64,000 nt of DNA from Allomyces arbusculus (lineage: Eukaryota; Blastocladiomycota; Blastocladiomycetes; Blastocladiales; Blastocladiaceae): NCBI GenBank assembly GCA_027604705.1, contig JADHYV010000021.1, positions 62,001-126,000 on the forward strand. Reading direction: 5' to 3'. Shown piece after piece: positions 57,381 through 64,000 of this stretch. The number at the start of each line of letters is the position of its first letter. The stretch's first letter is position 1. The position numbers and the translations under genes were made by a program. Below the pieces are notes generated by a model. It made no database searches. It was not told the DNA's origin and saw only the letters and a list, made by a program, of their open reading frames with translations.

Positions 57381-57872
57381 GATGGCTGCAGCAGGTTGCA
57401 GTTGGTGGACGGTTCGTGCGGCAGGGAGAGAAAGCTGCAGCAGGGAGCGGGGGCCGGCGTTGATGATGAGAGCTGCACTTGCACACGCGCCAAGGCCAGC
57501 TGGCGACTCGCAACCGAGAGGAGCGAGCACCGGCGCGCGCGCCGTGGCCCGGCCGTGTCGTCAGCGTCGCCCCCGCGTCGCACAGGCCCACTTCGGCGGA
57601 GGTTGGCGGTGGCGGCGTGCCGTCGGTGCGCTGCAGGTCAGCTGCGACTGGGTCCTGCCTTGGCTTGCCTGGGGCCAGCTGCGTTTCATCAGGAGGCCAG
57701 AAGCTTGCCCGTGACATGCCATCATCGGCGCCCGCGACTGCTGCTGAAGTTCGATCCAGCGGCCGCGCCGGCAAGCGGCCGCGGCTCGCGTCTCCGCTTC
57801 TGTCCCAGCTCTCGCCAGCTCCCCATCGCGACCAGCATCGAGGTCCACCGCAACCAAATTAGACCTGCAACC
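57381..57872. other. Divergent promoter region, DGAT1 and TPI1
   Basis: A 492-bp spacer between two divergent metabolic genes; it must hold both promoters. No specific site is recognised. Confidence 0.55.
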
Positions 57873-58743
57873 ATGACCGCGACTCCGCGCAAGTTCTTTG
57901 TGGGCGGTGAGTTTCTGCGCGCTCCCCACCCGGCGGCGCGGCCGTCAGCCAGCCAGAATCGATTGCAAAACTGATCGACCACCGATGCCCACGGAAAATT
58001 GATCATGACCAACAGGCAACTGGAAGATGAACGGGTCGACCAAGTCGATCCAGACGCTCGTCGACACGCTCAACAAGGCCCACTTGCCCGTCGAGCAAGT
58101 CGACGTGGTCGTGGCCCCGCCCGCCCCCTACCTCGCGCTCGTCCGCTCCACGCTTGACAGCAAGCTCGCCGTGTCGGCGCAAAACGTCTACGCGGCCAAG
58201 AGCGGCGCGTTTACGGGCGAGACCTCGCCGCTGTTCCTCAAGGACCTGGACATCCACTGGACGCTGACGGGCCACTCGGAGCGGCGCCAGTACTTCCGCG
58301 AATCGTCCGAGTACGTGGCAGAAAAGACCAAGTTTGCGCTCGACCAGGGCTTGTCGGTGATCGCGTGCATTGGCGAGTCGCTCATCGAGCGCGAGACGGG
58401 CGCGACCAACGCCGTGCTCGCCAGCCAGCTCGAGCCGCTGGCCGCTGCGTTGACGGCGGCCGACTGGGCGCGCGTCGTGCTCGCCTACGAGCCCGTCTGG
58501 GCGATTGGCACCGGTAAAGTGGCGACGCCCGCGCAGGCGCAGGACGCGCACAAGTACATTCGCTCGTGGCTCGCCAAGCACGTCTCGCCCGCGGTCGCAC
58601 AGGCGACGCGTGTCATCTATGGCGGGTCGGTCACAGCGGGCAACTGCGGCGAGCTGGCGCGGATGGGCGACATTGACGGGTTCCTCGTGGGCGGCGCGTC
58701 GCTCAAGCCCGAGTTTACGCAGATTGTCAAGGCGCAGTTGTAG
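57873..58743 (+). CDS. TPI1: Triosephosphate isomerase
   Basis: Glycolytic enzyme that interconverts dihydroxyacetone phosphate and glyceraldehyde 3-phosphate in the cytosol. Two exons (57873-57906, 58016-58743), 253 residues, standard length. The intron splits the first active-site strand so that FFVGG joins NWKMNG, which carries the catalytic Lys. The electrophilic His is in TLTGHSERRQYF; the catalytic Glu and loop 6 are in VVLAYEPVWAIGTGKVATPA; the phosphate-binding turns are IYGGSV and GFLVGGASLK. All key residues are intact. It diverges from DGAT1. Confidence 0.97.
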
Positions 58744-59335
58744 AGCGTCGGTGGACGGGGTCGTTGGGTGTCGCTGGGAAGAGTGATGGATGGTTTTCTT
58801 GGTCCGCGACGGCGCAGAGGGGCGGTGCTTGGCACGTGAGAATGACGAGGCTGCTCCGCGCCGCCGGTTTTGCTTGGTCTTGTTCTCGAACCGTCAGTGG
58901 GTTGGCTTGGCCTGGCTTGGCCGTTTCAGTTCCGGCCAGGTGGGCCAACAGCTGCCCTCGTGCAACTCGGCTCCTTCCACCCCGCACGGCCTGTCCGCAC
59001 CCAAAACGGCAACGCTGCTGCTGCAGAAGCTCACCCTGCAGTCACCACGACGCACCACGACCAAACGCGACGGCGAGCTGGACGACGACTTTGACTCAGC
59101 CCGCCCCGGTCAAGGTTGCGCACCCGACCGTCTGCGACCTTGATCTTGTGCCCGGCCAGCGCTGCCAACGAATCCAGCCTCCCGGCCAACGTCGCTGTCG
59201 ACCCGTCTCCCACCAGGACTGAATCGAATTCGACGACGACCGGCCCACTGCGACTGCACACGACGCTCCGACATTCGACAAAATAGACGCGGCCGCTGCC
59301 CGCTCCATAGATCAGTTTCTGCAAGACAGCACACC
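58744..59335. other. Spacer, TPI1 to phosphodiesterase
   Basis: 592 bp with the 3' flank of TPI1 and the promoter of the phosphodiesterase. No recognisable gene or repeat. Confidence 0.5.
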
Positions 59336-61613
59336 ATGATGCCAGAGTGGTGCTCGCCCGCCGCGTCGGTCTCGTCCGACACGCCTTCTCCGTCGCCGCC
59401 GTTCCCGGCCACCGAGCCGGCCGACGCGCGCGATTTGCTCGCCAACGCCATGGCCGAGTCGCACGTGTTTGGCAGTGGCAAGCTCGTCGCTGATGACGAC
59501 AGCATGGCCGCGCTCGCGTGCCCGCAGCTCGCGCAGCACGAGCTCGACGCGGTCGTGACAGTGCGTAATTTGTGCAATTCATTTGCGTTGAGGTCGAGGC
59601 GGAGCAGTCGGAGCGGAGAGCATCCCGCCTGACGTGGTCACCTGGCGGCCTGGATCATTTCGTCGCACATCGTCACTCACCGCCGAGAACCTGGTCGGCA
59701 TTTACCTAGGCCTTTCGTAACTTTGCGAGTGTCGGCGACTTGGCGGCCAACGACTTTGCAATCGACGTCTTCCAGTTGTCGCGCTGGGAGCTGCATGGCC
59801 TGATCTTGGCCATGGCAAGACGGATTGGTGTCCCGGACTTGCTCGGTGTGTCCTACGCGCGGATTTTGCAGTGGACGATGCACGTCGAGTCGAGTACGTT
59901 CTCTATCCGGATTCAAAATCGATGATCGTGCGCTCGTGGCTGACGTTTAGCACTGTAGAGTACGTCCCAACCAATCCCTACCACCACTGGCGCCACGCCG
60001 TCGACGTGGCGCTCGTCGTCTACCTGACCCTCATCGCCTCTGGCGGCTGCGACCTCGTCACGGCCATGGAGGCCGTTACCGTCTTCATCGCGGCCATCTG
60101 CCACGACATGGGCCATCCGGGGCGCAACAATCTCTACATGCTGCACTCCAATGACCCGCTCGCCGTCAAGTACGGGCCTGACTCGGTGCTCGAAAAGTAC
60201 TCGGTGGATCTCGGGCAGACGTCGCTTGCCCAATTCGGCATGCTTGATGCACTCGAGCGCGACGAAATGGCGCAGTTTCTGGACTTGTTTCGGGACTTGA
60301 TTCTCGCGACGGACATGGCGCACCACTTTACGCTCGTCAAAGACCTCGGCGACCTGCGGCAGCGACTCGTCGAGCAGGACCAGGCGCTCGACGACGTTGA
60401 CGGCGCCACGGCCGACTGGATGCTCTCGCCCACGTTCCACGACGGCGGTGGGCTGCCGTCACCGATTCTCGAAGCCGATGACGCGCCCGACGAAGCGCCC
60501 GTCTTCCGGGACCTACCTGCTGCACTCCCGAGCGCGACCACCCCGACCACTCCGCACTCCACCACCACCGCCTCCCTCTCTCTCTTGCCCGACCAACCGC
60601 ACCGGCACGCCCTGCTCGCATGCATCCTGCACGCCGCCGACATTTCCAACACCGTCCGCCCCTGGTCGCTATGTAAGCGGTGGTCCGATCTGGTCCTCGC
60701 AGAACTGTTTGCGCAGGGCGACGCGGAACGCGCGCTTGGGTTGCCGATTTCGCCGAATACCGACCGTGCGACGTGTCGACAAGCGCGGTTCTCGCTCGAT
60801 TTCTCGGACATTATCATTCACCCGTTCTTTGCCTTACTCGCGGACGCGGTGCCTGGGACATGCGGGTTGTTGGACCAATTGGCGGAGAACCGGTCGTTGT
60901 GGGAACAGGTGCGCGACCGCGAGGAGGGTAGCGTCGCGGGGGCAACAAGACGCGCGGCGGTCCGACCGCCACCCCTTTCGACCAAGGGCGACGCCACGAC
61001 GCCGGCCGACGACGTGGTGCCCGTCTCGCCCAGCGCGTCATCATCCCCCGTCCCGATCACCGCGTCCCCTTCCTCCCCGGCGCGCACGCCGCGCGCACCG
61101 ATCCGTCGCGTAAGTGTCGCCGCCGGCACGTTCACGATCCCAGAACAGTACTTCTCCGTCATCGCCGCCGCCACCACCACCACGTCCAGCACCACCTCCC
61201 CGACGTCCCCCACGACCCCGGCCCCAACCACCGCCTCGCCCGACGAAACCAACGACTTCGACGCCGTATATATGGCCTACATCTCGCGCGCGCGGTCGCG
61301 GTCCGGATCCCGCGCGCCACCGCCCGGCGGGAGGCGTGCGTCGCTCGACCCACGGCGCCGGCGGACGTCGGTGTTGCGCAATGGCGCAGGCCGGGTCGCG
61401 TCGGTCGCGACGCTCGACGAGTCCAGGTCGTTGCCGCCGGTCCCAGCGGTCCCGAGCGAGTGGAAGCTGTTGCCGTCGCGGCCGCTGAGGAGTGGGGGGA
61501 TGGCAGAGCCGGGGGTGGTGCGGGAGGGGTTTATGGTGGTGATGCCTGAGGAGGGTGGAGCAGGGACGGGAGGGGAGGGGGAGGAGGTTGCGCCGGCGGG
61601 GAATGTGCCGTGA
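59336..61613 (+). CDS. Class I 3',5'-cyclic nucleotide phosphodiesterase
   Basis: Hydrolyses cAMP and/or cGMP and so ends cyclic-nucleotide signals. Three exons (59336-59560, 59710-59893, 59959-61613), 687 residues. Catalytic domain about residues 85-415: FRNFASVGDLAANDFAIDVF, then YHHWRHAVDV, where the family usually has YHN. The metal-binding signature HDMGHPGRNN begins at about residue 184, with ATDMAHHF and then HAADISNTVRPWSLCKRWSD and LPISPNTDR. The last 250 residues are Ser/Pro/Thr-rich and look disordered, a likely regulatory tail. Substrate specificity cannot be read from the sequence. The third exon's acceptor at 59958 is fixed by frame (ES|KYVPTNPYHHW). Two adjacent ATGs exist (59336, 59339). 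Confidence 0.88.
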
Positions 61614-62009
61614 GGATAGGTGGAGGTGGGTTAGTTGCGGTTTGGTTTTTTTGTTGCGTTCGGATTGGGGGATGTGTTTGGGTACACGTATAGATGGACA
61701 TTTGAATAGAGGTTCTGCTGGAACATGAGAGCATCGACGCGCGACCGTTGGTGCGGGGCCGCGTTGTAGACAAGCGGCACGAAATGGCGCTCGCTCTGCA
61801 CGGACTTGGACGGCGGTTTGGTGTGTGAGCCCGGCAGTCTTGTCAGGACTGGTGACTGTCGGTATCCACCATCACGCACACGATCACAGGTTTGTCAAGC
61901 CCAATGTTGGGCTGCAATATTGAACCGCAGACCATTTTAAATCACAAATTGCTGGCGCCCGCTCTCATCTCTCCCCTCCTCCCGGTCGATTTTTCTTCTG
62001 CCCACACGA
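61614..62009. other. Spacer, phosphodiesterase to F-box pseudogene
   Basis: 3' flank of the phosphodiesterase gene and upstream sequence of a decayed gene. No recognisable feature. Confidence 0.5.
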
Positions 62010-63220
62010 CGATGTGCACCGCCGTCGCCCCCGCCAGTTTGCCGGGTGATGACCCCTTTGCTCACGTTCAAGCAGCTGTTGGAGCCCGTCGTCGCTCGAC
62101 GTTTCAAGCTCCTCGACCCAGCAAGCGCGCGCGCGCTTGGCCGTACCGACCATACGACCTTCTCCACCCTCCAGTCTCCATGGCTGCACCTCCTGCTCAC
62201 CTAGGCGGCGTTCCTGTCGAGCGACTATGTCAAACTCAAGCGGCTCCGCATGGCGCCCGGGTTCCCATTCCTTTGCAACATGAACGTGGCGCATCAGTTA
62301 CTAGTCATGGCTATCGAGCACAAAAATGCCAGCCTGCTCGACGAACTCTACGCAGCACCAACCACGGCAATTTGATGCGTACCAGGTGTGGCGTTTGCTT
62401 CTTGCGCTCGTGAGCATGGACCTGACTGCGCCGCATCGCTCGCGTATGGTTCTGTCGGTGCTCAAGAGTGCCGTCTCGACCGCAATCGACTGGCGCAGCG
62501 TCTTGATGCACCCGGTCGTGGCGATGCTCAACGAAACCGTGCAGCCGATACTGGCTCGGCCCGGTGGCGGTGCCGAAGGTCGAGATGGTGCATTGGCTGA
62601 ACGAGTCTGCCGCGGTCGCGCCGGACGCGCTCTCGATGCTGTCCCAGGGATTCCAGTGGATGCACAAGTACTCGAGCCACGATGGGATCGCTGTCGCGCG
62701 CGCGGTCTTGGCTTTGCCGCGGTCCAACTGGACACTTGACCAAGCAGTCCGTGTACCGCAAGAGTGTGCCGAAGTGGAGGTGATTGAGCAGGTGGTCCCG
62801 CACTCGGCCGTCCAGCAGCTTCTCGCCACGGACGCGAGTCGGATCTTGGCGGTCGCGCGTGTTTGAGAGCAAGGAAATTATGAATGTGTTGCGTACGGCG
62901 CACCCGGCGGTGCAAGCGGTCGAGGACGAGTTGGCGACGAACCCAAGCGCGGATGCTGCGTGGTGTCATCAGGAACGGCGGTTGGTGGGGGTCTCGGAGC
63001 AAATGGTACTGAACCCGTCCGTTCGGCGGCTTCTTGCGGCGCACGCGAGCCGGATCCTCGCTGTCGTGCGCGTGTTTGGGCGCGAGCGTGTCGTGGCCGT
63101 ATTGTGCGCCGCGCATCCGGCAATGCAGGCGGTGGAAGATTTGCAATCGACAAACCGCGCGGGCATGCGACCCTGTGTCGCCAGGAGCAGTGGTGTGTCG
63201 CCGCAGCTTACGCAATGACA
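62010..63220 (+). pseudogene. Decayed paralogue of the F-box-like gene
   Basis: Matches the intact gene at 46397-48235 in pieces: PASARALGRTDHTTF and SPWLHLLLT, then APGFPFLCNMNVAHQLLVMA and IEHKNASLLDELY, then RSRMVLSVLKSAVSTAIDW and MLNETVQPIL, then WMHKYSSHDGIAVARAVLAL and later units. About 250 residues of the middle are deleted. The frame changes near 62040-62065, is stopped by TAG at about 62201, changes again near 62370 and 62560, and again near 62864. The 3' part holds two tandem copies of a unit of about 215 bp (LLATDASRILAVARV and LLAAHASRILAVVRVFG). Non-functional as a full protein; the 3' frame stays open to 63218. Confidence 0.75.
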
Positions 63221-64000
63221 TATTTCCGGGCGGCATGACCGTTTCGTGCTGCCTTAAAAAATTGTGACGGTGTATTGTGAGTTGTAGAATATGATAGATT
63301 GCTGCCTTCCGCATCATTGATTCGGGCATGTTAAATTGACGGCTGACGCCTGCAAACTATGGGACATCGCAACCCGATTATAGCATGCTTTCAATTACAT
63401 CTAGCATTTCGTCCTTGCGAGATCAGGCGGTGTAGAGTGTTATTGCCATAGTTCTCCATATTTATACGCGTTTGGGCAGCCTTGGAAAGCTTTGGTATGC
63501 TGATGCACTGTGTCAGAATGGGCTGGCCGACTCGGGTAAGTGTTCGCCAATTGTCTCTACTATCGTGAATCAATCCTATCATCATTAGCATCATTCCGAG
63601 ATCTTCTACTTGCGCGTGACCGGGCCAAAGGCACGAGTTTTCAGAAGCGAAGCTTACCGACCGCGCAGGGCGCGGGGACGGCGTGTATCTATCACAAACG
63701 AACAAGAGGAACCAGAACAACCCCGACAACAACCACGGTGCGCGGTCCATCGTGCTCCGACCCGGCGGGCAGGACGCGGCCACATCCTTGATGGATCCCA
63801 ACAGCGGCCAGCACGGTGGGCTGTGCGGTCCAAGAACGTGTTCGTGCGGCACTCCTTCCACTCGCGCATGCTCATAAAGCCATAGAGTAGATGCCTGAAT
63901 GCATCACGCGCAACAAGGAATAATGGTCCCTTGGCTTATCGATTTCGGGCTTCGGAGAATCAGAGCAGGAGATGCAGCATTCCACAATCTGGCAGTGTGA
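63221..64000. other. Intergenic to window end
   Basis: 780 bp with lower GC than average. Open frames on both strands have no motif. I see no gene, RNA or repeat. Confidence 0.5.

Noticed and set aside
1-64000. CRISPR arrays, rRNA genes, insertion sequences and virus-like elements
   Set aside because: No spaced direct repeats, rRNA motifs, transposase, reverse transcriptase, capsid or long terminal repeats were seen.

Overview
The window reads as nuclear DNA of a GC-rich, early-diverging zoosporic fungus, most like Blastocladiomycota (Allomyces- or Catenaria-like). That placement is inference. It rests on compact genes with short spliceosomal introns (mostly 56-150 nt, donors often gtacgt, acceptors often ctag or cag), full-length fungal housekeeping proteins, and tandem cAMP-receptor-like GPCRs. 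I see no rRNA gene, intact tRNA gene, CRISPR array, virus-like element or recognisable transposase.

Region 1 (1-7648): three tandem plus-strand paralogues of a seven-transmembrane receptor related to the Dictyostelium cAMP receptor family; the first is cut by the window edge. Region 2 (8431-19189): a tandem plus-strand array of four UNC-93-like MFS membrane proteins, followed by an internally deleted relic of the fourth. The first three share intron positions and blocks of promoter sequence, so the array grew by duplication.

Region 3 (19287-28287): TRS120/TRAPPC9 (minus) and a GBF1/Gea-type Sec7 Arf exchange factor (plus), divergent from a shared spacer; both act in Golgi traffic. Region 4 (28288-31064): a gene-poor stretch with two weak minus-strand coiled-coil genes or relics, one built of 21-bp repeats.

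Region 5 (31065-61613): a dense housekeeping block: LIM-binding (LDB-type) protein (-), importin beta KAP95 (+), mitochondrial PET127 (-), DNA polymerase alpha POL1 (+), an F-box-like protein (+), a Ser/Pro-rich F-box/LRR-like protein (-), RNA polymerase III subunit RPC31 (+), DGAT1 (-), triosephosphate isomerase (+) and a class I cyclic nucleotide phosphodiesterase (+). The block is mostly alternating divergent and convergent pairs. Region 6 (62010-63220) is a decayed, internally deleted copy of the F-box-like gene, and the last 0.8 kb is empty.

Together the receptors and the phosphodiesterase cover the input and the off-switch of cyclic-nucleotide signalling, which in zoosporic fungi plausibly serves zoospore sensing. 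The UNC-93 array, the receptor array and the two decayed paralogues show active birth and death of gene families beside a stable core. All intron boundaries were inferred by eye from reading frame, splice dinucleotides and paralogue or family comparison.
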